DNA of 64,000 bases. Source: JAHIQC01 sp964565645 (lineage in GTDB: Bacteria; Actinomycetota; Coriobacteriia; Anaerosomatales; JAHIQC01). Made by a program: the position numbers and the translations under genes. Below, piece after piece: positions 52,680-61,045 of the stretch. Under the pieces are notes generated by a model. The model was not told the DNA's origin, ran no database searches, and saw nothing but the letters and a program-made list of their open reading frames with translations. The stretch is taken from NCBI GenBank assembly GCA_964565645.1, contig CAZMFQ010000007.1, positions 95,430 through 159,429 of the forward strand. Direction: 5' to 3'. How positions within the stretch are numbered: the first letter of the stretch is position 1; each line of letters opens with the position of its first letter.

Positions 52680-53093
52680 ATGCGGGTCTCCCAGCGCCTG
52701 GATTACGCGGTGCGTACGCTCGTCGAACTCGCCCGGACCGACGGGGAGCCCGTCGCGGTGGGCGATCTCGCCGAGGGGATGGGCCTTCCGAGGCGTTTCG
52801 TCGAACAGCAGATCACCGCGCTGGTCAAGCGTGGGATCGTGACGAGCAAGCGCGGCGCCGGGGGCGGTTGCGCGCTTGCCCGCCCGGCTGCCGAGATCAC
52901 GGTGGCCGAGGTGGCTGAAGCGATCCAGGGCGCGGTGCTCGACGTGCCGCACACCTCCGGGTCGGCCGTGGCGCAGATGTGGGAGCGTACCGCGAGCGCG
53001 CTTCGGGCCTCCCTCGCGTCGGAGACCATCGCCGATCTGGCGGCGCGTCAGGACGAGCTCGCGCGCGACTCCTCGGCGATGTACTTCATCTGA
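52680..53093 (+). CDS. Rrf2-family regulator, probably CymR-like
   Basis: 137 aa, ATG 52680 directly after the cysK stop. Winged helix MRVSQRLDYAVRTLVELAR, VGDLAEGMGLPRRFVEQQITALVKRGIV and GAGGGCALARP. The three Cys that bind an Fe-S cluster in IscR/NsrR/RirA are missing (single Cys in GGGC), so an Fe-S sensor is unlikely and a CymR-type regulator, which works with CysK, is the better match. Ending is helical with an acidic tail. Confidence 0.88.
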   Translation: MRVSQRLDYAVRTLVELARTDGEPVAVGDLAEGMGLPRRFVEQQITALVKRGIVTSKRGAGGGCALARPAAEITVAEVAEAIQGAVLDVPHTSGSAVAQMWERTASALRASLASETIADLAARQDELARDSSAMYFI

Positions 53094-53155
53094 ACGCTCG
53101 TATGGCACGTCGGTTGCATGAGACAAGGCGTCAAGAGAGAGACCGGGGAGGCCCG

Positions 53156-53512
53156 TTGAGGCTATCGGCACAGAGCATGAGCAAAGCGGTGCTCGTCGCG
53201 CTCGTCGCGGCGGCCGTCGTCGCTGTGCTCATCCCCGTCTGCACCATGTCGATGTGCGGCCCGACGGGCGCCGACGGCATGATGGGCGGTGGTATCGGCT
53301 CGCTGCTCGACTGCGAGCACATGTACTTCCCGAGCGATGCCCCCTCCGCGCTTGTGGTCTCGGCGTTCGCGCTGCTCGTCGCGTTCGTGGCGCTGTTCCT
53401 GTTCACTCAGGAGCCGCTGGCCGCATCGACTGCAGCCGTACGCTTCGAGCCGATCGCTCCCGACGACCCCGATCCGCCCGGCGATCCGCTCTCGGGCCGT
53501 CTGAGGCTCTGA
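53156..53512 (+). CDS. Small membrane protein with Met/Cys-rich loop, head of the copper module
   Basis: 118 aa from TTG 53156 (GGGGAGG 4 nt upstream); ATG 53177 is the alternative. One N-terminal span (VLVALVAAAVVAVLIPV), then MSMCGPTGADGMMGGGIG and LLDCEHMYFP, a second span and a Pro-rich tail. The Met/Cys-rich loop could bind Cu(I), which fits the three copper-related genes that follow, but this is inference; family not recognised. A GC-rich hairpin (53532-53552) lies between it and the next gene. Confidence 0.6.
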   Translation: MRLSAQSMSKAVLVALVAAAVVAVLIPVCTMSMCGPTGADGMMGGGIGSLLDCEHMYFPSDAPSALVVSAFALLVAFVALFLFTQEPLAASTAAVRFEPIAPDDPDPPGDPLSGRLRL

Positions 53513-53589
53513 GACATCACTCCTTGTTCGACCGCGCCGCACGGCGGCGCGGGAGTTTGACGTACTCTCTTACTCACTGAGGAGTGAAT

Positions 53590-54867
53590 GTGGACCTGTT
53601 TCTTCCCATGCTCGCATTGGGGCTCGTCACGAGCCTGCACTGCGTGTCGATGTGCGGACCGATGGTCGTCGGCTATGCCCTGAAGGGCACCGAGGACAAG
53701 TCGCTCGCGCACAAGGTGGTCCCGAACCTCGCGTACCAGGGCGCCAAGATCACGAGCTACATACTCGTGGGCCTGCTGCTCGGCGCGATCGGTTCGGCCT
53801 TCAACCTCGACGCCGTGCGGCCGTATGTGATGTTCGTCGCCGGTGCGTTCATGATCGTCATCGGGCTCGGCATGACCGGCCGCTTCCCCTGGGCCGCCCG
53901 CCTCACGCCCGCACCCCCCAAGTTCCTCATCAAGGCCCTGTCGCGCACACGGCGCAAAGCCAACGAGGACGCCAAGGAAGGCCATAGCTCTCTTGCGACG
54001 CCGATAACGCTGGGCCTGCTCACGGGACTGTTCCCCTGCGCGCCGCTCATGTCCGCGCAACTCACGGCGGCGGCGAGCGGAAGCGCGCTTTCGGGCGCTC
54101 TCGTGATGTTCGCGTTCGGACTCGGCACCGCACCGCTCATGCTCGGCTTCGGCACCGCATCGAGCCTGCTGCCCTCGCGCCTCAAGGAGCGCGTGATGCT
54201 CCTGCTCGCGGTCGTGGTCATGGTGTTCGGTCTCGTGTACCTGAACCGCGGCGCGATGCTCGTGGGCTCGCCGGTCACGGCGAACTCGATCAGGCAGTCG
54301 GTCCTCGGCGGGCCGGCGCCAGCCGCCACCACGGAGTACCCGCGCGGCGCGGACGGGGTCGCGGAGATCCCGCTCGCCATCGTCAACACGACGTTCCAGC
54401 CGCAGACCATAAGCATCCCTGCTGATGAACCGGTCCGTCTGATCGTGGACCGGCAGGAGGACAACGCCTGCTCCGACCAGCTGGCCGTTCCTCAGATGAA
54501 CGTGCTTGCCGACCTCAAGGCGTTCGGCACGACAGTGGTCGACCTGCCTGCCGCCAAGGCGGGCGTGTACACGCTCACCTGCGGCATGGGCATGATGTCG
54601 GGCAGCATCGACGTGGGTGGCGCGGCGGCCTCGGGCCCCTCGAAACTCCCGCTTGTCGTGCTCGTCGTCGGCCTTGGTGCGTTCGCCGGCGCCTGGTACC
54701 TGCGCACCCGGCGGGCGCCCGAGCCCGCATCCGGCAAGAAGGCAGCCGCAGCCGCGGACTCGACGCGGGTGCTCGGCATGAAACCCCAGGAACTGCTCGT
54801 TCTCGGCGGGGTGGTGGCGTTCGCGGTGTTCGCGGGGCTGCTCCTCGGCGGGTACTTCGGAAGTTAG
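53590..54867 (+). CDS. SafE/DsbD-like membrane protein fused to a cupredoxin-like domain
   Basis: 425 aa from GTG 53590, chosen because GGAG is 5 nt upstream; GTG 53584 is possible. N-terminal membrane half with LHCVSMCGPMVVGYAL and TGLFPCAPLMSAQLTAAA, the Cys/His pattern of the SafE (DsbD_2) family. After about residue 225 comes a beta-rich domain resembling Cupredoxin_1 with candidate copper ligands in DNACSDQL and TCGMGMMSG, followed by one more span. Fusion of a copper-transfer membrane protein with a cupredoxin supports a role in copper delivery or export alongside the ATPase. Confidence 0.8.
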   Translation: MDLFLPMLALGLVTSLHCVSMCGPMVVGYALKGTEDKSLAHKVVPNLAYQGAKITSYILVGLLLGAIGSAFNLDAVRPYVMFVAGAFMIVIGLGMTGRFPWAARLTPAPPKFLIKALSRTRRKANEDAKEGHSSLATPITLGLLTGLFPCAPLMSAQLTAAASGSALSGALVMFAFGLGTAPLMLGFGTASSLLPSRLKERVMLLLAVVVMVFGLVYLNRGAMLVGSPVTANSIRQSVLGGPAPAATTEYPRGADGVAEIPLAIVNTTFQPQTISIPADEPVRLIVDRQEDNACSDQLAVPQMNVLADLKAFGTTVVDLPAAKAGVYTLTCGMGMMSGSIDVGGAAASGPSKLPLVVLVVGLGAFAGAWYLRTRRAPEPASGKKAAAAADSTRVLGMKPQELLVLGGVVAFAVFAGLLLGGYFGS

Positions 54868-54881
54868 ACAAAGGAGACATC

Positions 54882-55397
54882 ATGAGTTCAGACAAGACAC
54901 ACACCAAGAAGGCCGACGGCGATGCGATGTTCGTCCGCTACGCCGTACTGGCGCTTCTGATAGTCGCCGCGTTCTTTGCCTCCTACAAGTTCGCGGTCGC
55001 CTCGCGCACTCCCGACGCGAACGTCCAGGCGGCCACTGTAGCCTCCGGGTTGCAGTCCGACTCGTCGGCGGCATGCGCTTGCTGCGGCACGGACGCGGGT
55101 TCGTCGACACCGGTCGAGGGGGCCGCTGAGGCGGGCGCCGACGGCGTCCAGCGCATCACCGTCAACACCGACGGCTCCTACGACCCGAACGTCATCAAGC
55201 TCGCGGCCGGTGTTCCCGCTGAGATCACGTTCAAAGCGGCCTCAGGCTGCATGGGCCAGGTCATGAGCGATGACCTCGGCTTCTACGAGTATCTCACCAC
55301 GGGCGACAAGACCGTGAAGCTCGACGGACTCTCCGCAGGTACATATGGCTTCTCATGTGGAATGCAGATGGTGTTCGGCCAGATCGTGGTCGAGTAG
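54882..55397 (+). CDS. Membrane-anchored cupredoxin-like copper protein
   Basis: 171 aa from ATG 54882 behind AAAGGAGA. N-terminal span (about 17-38), Cys-rich CACCG near 68, and a cupredoxin-like C-terminal domain (about 85-171: DPNVIKLAAGVPAEITFKAASGCMGQVMSDD and FSCGMQMVFGQIVVE regions) whose Cys/Met set (CM, CGMQM) mirrors that of the fused domain in the preceding gene. Likely an extracytoplasmic copper carrier. Its stop touches the start of the ATPase gene. Confidence 0.8.
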   Translation: MSSDKTHTKKADGDAMFVRYAVLALLIVAAFFASYKFAVASRTPDANVQAATVASGLQSDSSAACACCGTDAGSSTPVEGAAEAGADGVQRITVNTDGSYDPNVIKLAAGVPAEITFKAASGCMGQVMSDDLGFYEYLTTGDKTVKLDGLSAGTYGFSCGMQMVFGQIVVE

Positions 55398-58300
55398 GTG
55401 GATGAGATGGAGACCATGACACCCCAGACCCACGCATACCGCATCTCCATCGACGGGATGCACTGCGGCGCGTGCGAGAAGCTCGTGACGATGAACCTGG
55501 CGGGCGTCGCCGGGGTCGAGTCCGTCCTGGCGGCTGACGCGAGCGCGGGTTCAGCCACGATTCTGGCGACGCCCGAGGTGGACATCGAGGCGCTGGCCGA
55601 GGCGATCCGCACGGCGGGCTTCGAGCCTTCGGGCGGCGCGGTGACCCTCGAGCCGACCGAGATGCCCGAACCCGCTACCGCCGACGAGATCGTCGAGGCG
55701 TGTGATACCGGCGCCTGTCCGGTGATACCGGAGGACGACGTCGCCGAGGAGGGACCGGTGGGTGCCGAGCCGCGGCCCGCTCCCGCGGACGACGCCCCCG
55801 CATCGTCGGCCGAGTCTGTGATGGCGGTCGGCGGCATGACGTGCGCTTCGTGCGTCGCCGTCGTTGAGAAGACCGTCGGCAAGCTCCCCGGCGTCACGAG
55901 CGCGACGGTGAACCTCGCGACCGAACGGCTCACCGCGACCTACGACCCCGCTGTCGCCGACGTGGCAGCGATCGCCGCCGCCGTGAAGTCAGCCGGCTAC
56001 GAGCCCATGCCCCTGGAAGCCGCGGCCCCCGCCGGCTCCGATTCGGTCGGCAAGGTCACACTCGCCGTCATGGGCATGACCTGCGCGTCGTGCTCCGCCG
56101 TGGTGGAGAAGACGCTCGGCAAGCTCCCCGGCGTGGGCAAGGCCTCGGTCAACCTCGCCAACGAGACCGCCGCCGTCGAGTTCGACCCGGCGATCGTCGG
56201 GATCGACGACCTCGTCGGTGCGATCAGGGGCGCCGGGTACGACGCCATCGTCAAGGTCGAGGCCCCGCTCGGGACCGCGACCGGTGGTGATGCCCAGGCC
56301 CAGGCCCAGGCGAAGGCCTACGCGCACGAGAAGCGCATGTTCGCCGCCTCGGTCGCGCTGGCGATCCCGCTGTTCGTGATCGCCATGGTGCCGCCGTTCA
56401 TGGAGTCGATACCGATGGCGCTAGCGGAGTGGCTCGCGCGCACGTTCGGCGGCGTGTGGGACCCGATGCTCGTCGGCAAGTACATCATGTTCATACTCGC
56501 GACGCCCGTGCAGTTCATCATCGGCGCGCGGTTCTATCGCGGCGCGTGGCATGCGCTCAAGCGCATGACGGGCAACATGGACTCGCTCATCGCCATCGGC
56601 ACGTCGGCTGCGTACTTCTTCTCGGTTGCCACGACGTTCGTCCCGGCGCTCCAGATGGAGCCGGTGTTCTTTGAGACGAGCGCGCTGCTCATCACGTTCG
56701 TGCTCCTCGGCAAGCTGCTCGAGGCGCGGGCCAAGGGCCGCACCGGTGACGCCATCAAGAAGCTCATGGGGCTTGCAGCCAAGACGGCGCGCGTCGTGCG
56801 CGGCGGCGAGGAGATGGACATCCCTGTCGAGCAGGTCGTGGCGGGGGACACCATCGTCGTGCGTCCGGGCGAGAAGGTCCCGGTCGACGGCGTGGTACTC
56901 GAAGGCTCCTCGGCGGTCGACGAGTCGATGCTCACGGGCGAGTCGATCCCTGTTGAGAAGAACGTCGGCGACACCGTCATCGGCGCGACCATGAACAAGC
57001 TCGGGGCGTTCTCGTTCCGGGCGACCAAGGTCGGCTCGGATACAGCTTTGGCGCAGATCATCAAGCTCGTGGAGGACGCACAGGGCTCCAAGGCGCCCGT
57101 CCAGCGCTTCGCGGATCGCATCAGCGCCGTGTTCGTGCCGTTCGTCATCGGCGCCGCGGTCGTGACGTTCCTGTTCTGGCTGCTCGCAGGCCCGGCGCTG
57201 TTCGGCGCGACCCCGGACCCCGGTTCGGTGTTCGTGCTGTTCGAGCCGATCGCGATGGCCGCCGAGTCCATGGGCTGGCCCATCGCGGCGCTGCTCGCGG
57301 GCATCGCGGTGGTCGTCATCGCGTGTCCGTGCGCGCTCGGTCTCGCCACGCCGACCGCCATCATGGTCGGTACGGGCAAGGGCGCTGAGTACGGCATCCT
57401 CATCAAGAGCGGCGACGCGCTCGAGACCGCGTACAAGATCTCGGCCATCGTGTTCGACAAGACCGGCACGCTGACGCACGGCAAGCCCGAGGTCACCGAC
57501 ATCGTGCTCGCCGACGGTCACGACGTGACCCGGATGTTCACGATGGCGGCGGCGCTCGAGCGCTCCAGCGAGCACCCGCTCGCCGAGGCGATCGTGGCGC
57601 GCGCAAAGGCCGACGGCATCACGCTGCCCGACGTCGAAGGATTCGCGGCCATACCCGGACACGGCGTCGAAGGCACCGTCAACGGTATGCACGTGGCGTT
57701 CGGCAACCGCAAGCTCATGGACCACGAGCAGATCGACGTCACCGCCTACGAGCGGCAGATCTGCGAACTCGAGGACCAGGGCAAGACCGTCATGCTCGTG
57801 GGCGTGAACGGCACCAAGCTTGCCGGTCTCGTCGCGGTGGCCGACACGCTCAAGGAGAACTCACGCGAGGCGGTCGACCGACTGACCGCGATCGGCGTGG
57901 AGGTTTACATGATCACCGGCGACAACGGTCGCACGGCGCGCGCCATCGCCGAGCAGGCCGGCATCGCCGCGGACCACGTGCTCGCCGAGGTGCTTCCCGA
58001 GCACAAGGCCGAAGAGGTTGCCAAGCTTCAGGCCGCCGGCAAGGTCGTGGCGATGGTCGGTGACGGCATCAACGACACCCCCGCGCTGGCGCAGGCCGAC
58101 GTAGGTATCGCGATGGGCGCGGGCACCGACGTGGCCATGGAGACCGGCGGCATCGTGCTCATCAAGAACGACCTGCGCGACGTGGTCACCGGCATCGAGC
58201 TGTCGCGTTCGACGATGCGCAAGATCCGGCAGAACTTCGTCTGGGCGCTCGGATACAACACCGTGCTCATTCCCGTCGCCGCTCTGGGCCTGCTTTCGCC

Positions 58301-58406
58301 GTTCCCGTGGATGGCCGGCGTGGCCATGGCGTTCTCGAGCGTGTCGGTCGTGACGAACTCGCTGCTGCTCCGCCGTTTCCGCCCGAGTCTGGAGCGCGCG
58401 GCGTAG
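55398..58406 (+). CDS. copA: Copper-exporting P1B-type ATPase with three HMA domains
   Basis: 1002 aa from GTG 55398 (ATG 55407 alternative). Three heavy-metal domains: GMHCGAC near residue 18, GGMTCASC near 147 and GMTCASC near 223. Then the P-type core: TGES loop MLTGESIPVEK, membrane CPC in IACPCALGLATP (about 642), phosphorylated D687 in DKTGTLTHG, HP locus SEHPLAEAIVA and hinge MVGDGINDTPAL. CPC plus the Cys/Asn/Met/Ser membrane pattern marks a Cu(I) exporter. Most bacterial CopA have one or two HMA domains; three is uncommon. Confidence 0.95.
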   Translation: MDEMETMTPQTHAYRISIDGMHCGACEKLVTMNLAGVAGVESVLAADASAGSATILATPEVDIEALAEAIRTAGFEPSGGAVTLEPTEMPEPATADEIVEACDTGACPVIPEDDVAEEGPVGAEPRPAPADDAPASSAESVMAVGGMTCASCVAVVEKTVGKLPGVTSATVNLATERLTATYDPAVADVAAIAAAVKSAGYEPMPLEAAAPAGSDSVGKVTLAVMGMTCASCSAVVEKTLGKLPGVGKASVNLANETAAVEFDPAIVGIDDLVGAIRGAGYDAIVKVEAPLGTATGGDAQAQAQAKAYAHEKRMFAASVALAIPLFVIAMVPPFMESIPMALAEWLARTFGGVWDPMLVGKYIMFILATPVQFIIGARFYRGAWHALKRMTGNMDSLIAIGTSAAYFFSVATTFVPALQMEPVFFETSALLITFVLLGKLLEARAKGRTGDAIKKLMGLAAKTARVVRGGEEMDIPVEQVVAGDTIVVRPGEKVPVDGVVLEGSSAVDESMLTGESIPVEKNVGDTVIGATMNKLGAFSFRATKVGSDTALAQIIKLVEDAQGSKAPVQRFADRISAVFVPFVIGAAVVTFLFWLLAGPALFGATPDPGSVFVLFEPIAMAAESMGWPIAALLAGIAVVVIACPCALGLATPTAIMVGTGKGAEYGILIKSGDALETAYKISAIVFDKTGTLTHGKPEVTDIVLADGHDVTRMFTMAAALERSSEHPLAEAIVARAKADGITLPDVEGFAAIPGHGVEGTVNGMHVAFGNRKLMDHEQIDVTAYERQICELEDQGKTVMLVGVNGTKLAGLVAVADTLKENSREAVDRLTAIGVEVYMITGDNGRTARAIAEQAGIAADHVLAEVLPEHKAEEVAKLQAAGKVVAMVGDGINDTPALAQADVGIAMGAGTDVAMETGGIVLIKNDLRDVVTGIELSRSTMRKIRQNFVWALGYNTVLIPVAALGLLSPFPWMAGVAMAFSSVSVVTNSLLLRRFRPSLERAA

Positions 58407-58443
58407 GACGGCCTCCGGGTGGCACAAGGCGCTTTATCGCAGT

Positions 58444-58485
58444 AGAGTGGTGGTGCGCGACTTCCGGGTCGATCGCCACCACTCT
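58444..58485 (+). other. Long hairpin in the hisG leader
   Basis: AGAGTGGTGG (58444-58453) and CCACCACTCT (58476-58485) are perfectly complementary over 10 bp, with CGAC/GTCG inside a 4-nt internal loop. The stem ends 18 bp before ATG 58504. The apical strand contains tandem His codons in one frame, but no leader peptide with its own start is evident; it may be an attenuator or stability element. Confidence 0.5.
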
Positions 58486-58503
58486 CTCGTTCCAGGAGGC
58501 CAT

Positions 58504-59376
58504 ATGCTCTCGCTCGCACTCCCCAAAGGTTCGCTCGAGGAGCAGACGATGTTGCTCTTCAACCAGGCGGACATGACCATCGGCAAGTCCAGCCGCGCCT
58601 ACAACCCGACCGTGGACGACCCCCGGATCGAGCGCGCCAAGATCCTGCGGCCCCAGGAGATCCCCGTCTACGTGCAGGACGGCTACTTCGACATCGGCAT
58701 CTCGGGGCATGACTGGGTCCGAGAGAGCGGCGCGGACGTCGTCGAGGTCGCGGAGCTCCCGTACGCCAAGACGGGCACCGGGTTCGTGAAGATGGTGCTT
58801 GCGGTACCCGACGAGTCGCCGGTCGAAAGCGCCCGCGACATCGCGCCGGGCAGCCGCATCACCACCGAGTTCCCCAAGGCCACCAAGGCCTTCTTCGACG
58901 ACCTCGGCATCGACGTGGAGGTCCACTTCTCCTACGGCGCGACCGAGGCCAAGGTCCCCGAGATGATGGACGCGCTCGTCGATCTCACCGAGACCGGCTC
59001 GACGCTGCGACGCAACGGGCTCAAGATCATCGACACCATCCTGACCTCCACCACCCGTCTGATCGCCAACAAGGACTCCTGGGCCGACCCGGTCAAGCGC
59101 GCCGAGATCGAGGAGGTCCGCACGCTGCTCCTGGGCGTGATCGAGGCCCGCGGCAAGGTGCTGCTCTCCATGAACGTGCCCGGCCCGCGGCTCGAGGCGG
59201 TCATCGGCCAGTTGCCCGCGATGAAGCGTCCGACCGTGAGCCAGCTCTACAACTCCGAGGACTACGAGATCACCACGGTCGCCGAGAAGGCGACCGTCAA
59301 CGTGCTGATCCCGCGGCTCAAGGCGGCGGGCGCCGAGGACATTCTGGAGCTGCCGATCTCCAAGATCGTGAAGTAG
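58504..59376 (+). CDS. hisG: ATP phosphoribosyltransferase (long form)
   Basis: 290 aa from ATG 58504 behind CAGGAGG; the extension to 58447 is rejected as leader. LSLALPKGSLEEQT, DIGISGHDWV, ALVDLTETGSTLRRN and a C-terminal regulatory domain (about 215-290: VNVLIPRLKAAGAEDILELPI) show the long, His-inhibited form. First committed step of histidine synthesis. No other his genes are adjacent. Confidence 0.97.
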   Translation: MLSLALPKGSLEEQTMLLFNQADMTIGKSSRAYNPTVDDPRIERAKILRPQEIPVYVQDGYFDIGISGHDWVRESGADVVEVAELPYAKTGTGFVKMVLAVPDESPVESARDIAPGSRITTEFPKATKAFFDDLGIDVEVHFSYGATEAKVPEMMDALVDLTETGSTLRRNGLKIIDTILTSTTRLIANKDSWADPVKRAEIEEVRTLLLGVIEARGKVLLSMNVPGPRLEAVIGQLPAMKRPTVSQLYNSEDYEITTVAEKATVNVLIPRLKAAGAEDILELPISKIVK

Positions 59377-59424
59377 CGGCGCTACCCGCTGTCCCCGGCG
59401 GAACGTCGTGCGGAACTCCGGCGC

Positions 59425-59922
59425 CTACCAGTCGTAGGACCCGGGTTCGCCCTTGAACGGGCCGACGATATCGCGCGTGATCCAGCCGCCGTAGAAGCGG
59501 CCGGGCTGGGGCGTGACGCGCTCGCCGTCGACGGTACATTCGTCCATGAGCCCGGGGTAGAACGCCAGGTGATCGCGGAGCACCTCGTACCCGGGGTTCG
59601 GCTCCGGGTAGAACCATGCCGCATTGACGGCCTCGCGTCCTCCCGTGCGGACGGTCCGGTAATCCGCCCGGCCCTTGTACTCGCAGGTCGTGTGGTGCGG
59701 GCTTTCCACGAGCAGGTCCAGCCGCACGTCTTCGGGCGGGATGTAGTAGACCGGCGGATGGCTCGTCTCGAGCACCCTGATGGTGCGTGTGCTGTCGGCG
59801 ATGACGATGCCGCCGAACCTCACCACGACGCGCGCGTCCGACGGCAGGGCCGCAGGCGGGCGGGGGTACTCCCAGACGGACTCCTGTCCCGGACCGGGTG
59901 CTACGGGCACCGGACGCTTCAT
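59425..59922 (-). CDS. DUF427 family protein
   Basis: 165 aa from ATG 59922 (GAGGAG upstream). Core motifs ARVVVRFGGIVIADS, LETSHPPVYYIPPEDV, YEVLRDHLAFYP and PGRFYGGWIT match DUF427, a small beta-rich family widespread in actinobacteria and often near redox enzymes. Function unknown. Divergent from the reductase gene at 60048. Confidence 0.88.
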   Translation of the reverse strand: MKRPVPVAPGPGQESVWEYPRPPAALPSDARVVVRFGGIVIADSTRTIRVLETSHPPVYYIPPEDVRLDLLVESPHHTTCEYKGRADYRTVRTGGREAVNAAWFYPEPNPGYEVLRDHLAFYPGLMDECTVDGERVTPQPGRFYGGWITRDIVGPFKGEPGSYDW

Positions 59923-60047
59923 CGTGTTCTCCTCGGCATGGTGGTCCCGTCTTTGCGGTGCGTGTCCGCAGACCGATCGGGTCGTCATGATGTATCGTCC
60001 CCGAAACCTCGTGGGCGGTACTCTGTTGGTGATCGAGAGGAGCGTGC

Positions 60048-60677
60048 ATGCGTATCGTCGTCATCGGAGCGACCGGCCGTACGGGCCGCGCGGTCGTGGA
60101 GCAGGCGTTGGGTCACGGCGATGAGGTCGTCGCGTTCGCGCGCGAGCCCGAGCGGCTCGGCATCGAGCATGCGCGGCTGACTCTCGCCCGCGGCGATGTG
60201 CGCGACCTCGACTCCCTGCGCGCGGCCTTGGTCGGCGCCGATGCGGTGGTTTGTGCGATCGGCGCGAAGCCCGACCGTACGGTCGACACCTACTCCGTGG
60301 GCATCGGCAACATCATGCAGGCGATGCTCGAGCACGGCGTGCCAAGGATCGCCGTCGTGAGCGCCTCGGGGACCTTCAACCGTTCGAGCCGCAACCTGAG
60401 CATGGGCTACCGGCTCATGATGAAGGCGACCCTCGGTGGGCTGTACGACGATCTCGAGCGCATGGAGCAGCGGCTGATGGCGAGCGATCTGGAGTGGACC
60501 ATCGTGCGTCCGGCGGGGCTCACCGACGGGGAGTTCACGGGAGCCTACCGCATCGGGGACCACGGCAAGCCGCTCGCCAGCGGGCAGCGCATCTCACGCG
60601 CGGACGTCGCGGCCCTGCTGCTCAAGTCGATCGCGACCGACCGCTGGCTGCGCCGCGCCGTGACTGTGGCCTACTGA
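60048..60677 (+). CDS. Atypical SDR (NAD(P)-binding) protein
   Basis: 209 aa from ATG 60048. Rossmann start MRIVVIGATGRTGRAVVEQAL, VVAFAREPERL, later LARGDVRD and VVSASGTFN, the pattern of NAD(P)H-binding proteins related to NmrA/biliverdin reductase-like folds. No catalytic YxxxK, so it may be a sensor or non-classical reductase. Its stop overlaps the ATG of the NifQ-like gene (TGATG), so co-translation is expected. Confidence 0.85.
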   Translation: MRIVVIGATGRTGRAVVEQALGHGDEVVAFAREPERLGIEHARLTLARGDVRDLDSLRAALVGADAVVCAIGAKPDRTVDTYSVGIGNIMQAMLEHGVPRIAVVSASGTFNRSSRNLSMGYRLMMKATLGGLYDDLERMEQRLMASDLEWTIVRPAGLTDGEFTGAYRIGDHGKPLASGQRISRADVAALLLKSIATDRWLRRAVTVAY

Positions 60678-61036
60678 TGTCATCCGTGGGCGACAGGTAT
60701 CCCGAGCGGGTGCACGAATATGAGGCGCTCGTCGCGTTGTTGATGGAGAACGCGACACAGGCCGATGAGGTCACGCGCGGATGGGCGGAGCGCATCGCCG
60801 AGGCGGCGCTCGAGCCGGAGCATCTGTTCGATGCGATGGGCTTCGAGCGCCGCGACGAACTGAGCGAATTGATGGAGACGCGTTTCAACCCGCTGTTCCT
60901 CGGAAACCACAAGAACATGCGCTGGAAGAAGTACCTCTACAAGCGGCTGTGCGGCTGGGAGGGCTTCCACCATTGAAGCCGTCCGTCGTGCAGTGCGTGT
61001 ACGCACTACGATGAGTGCTTCGGTCCGGAGGAGTAG
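60677..61036 (+). CDS. NifQ-family protein with predicted selenocysteine (Sec100)
   Basis: 119 aa from ATG 60677 when TGA 60974-60976 is decoded. The visible part has the NifQ signature (HLFDAMGFERRDELSELM, NHKNMRWKKYLYKRLCGWEG). After the TGA the frame stays open for 19 codons giving SRPSC, SAC, THYDECFGPEE, so the TGA is the first ligand of U-x4-C-x2-C-x5-C, exactly the C-x4-C-x2-C-x5-C of NifQ, and the ending CFGPE also matches. NifQ carries an Fe-S/Mo cluster for nitrogenase cofactor assembly; no nif genes are seen here. A TGTA-loop hairpin starts 9 nt after the TGA. The natural TAG at 61034 falls 9 bp before the next gene. Confidence 0.85.
60986..61011 (+). promoter_or_regulatory. Predicted bacterial SECIS hairpin in the NifQ-like gene
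   Basis: AGTGCG (60992-60997), loop TGTA, CGCACT (61002-61007), extended below a 2-nt bulge (GC) by TCGT (60986-60989) with ACGA (61008-61011). The upper stem, bulge and G/U-containing loop at about 22 nt from the TGA parallel E. coli fdhF-type SECIS elements. Confidence 0.65.
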
Positions 61037-61045
61037 GGGTCGTTG

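Noticed and set aside
56421..57725. 434-residue frame antisense to copA
   Set aside because: Arg/His/Asp-rich composition typical of antisense shadows in GC-rich DNA.
58447..58503. In-frame N-terminal extension of hisG containing His-His
   Set aside because: HisG starts at the canonical MLSLALPKG; the extension lies in the hairpin and has no ribosome site.
60974..60976. TGA as the genuine end of the NifQ-like protein
   Set aside because: The 19 codons after it complete the family's C-x4-C-x2-C-x5-C ending, which would be an extreme coincidence.
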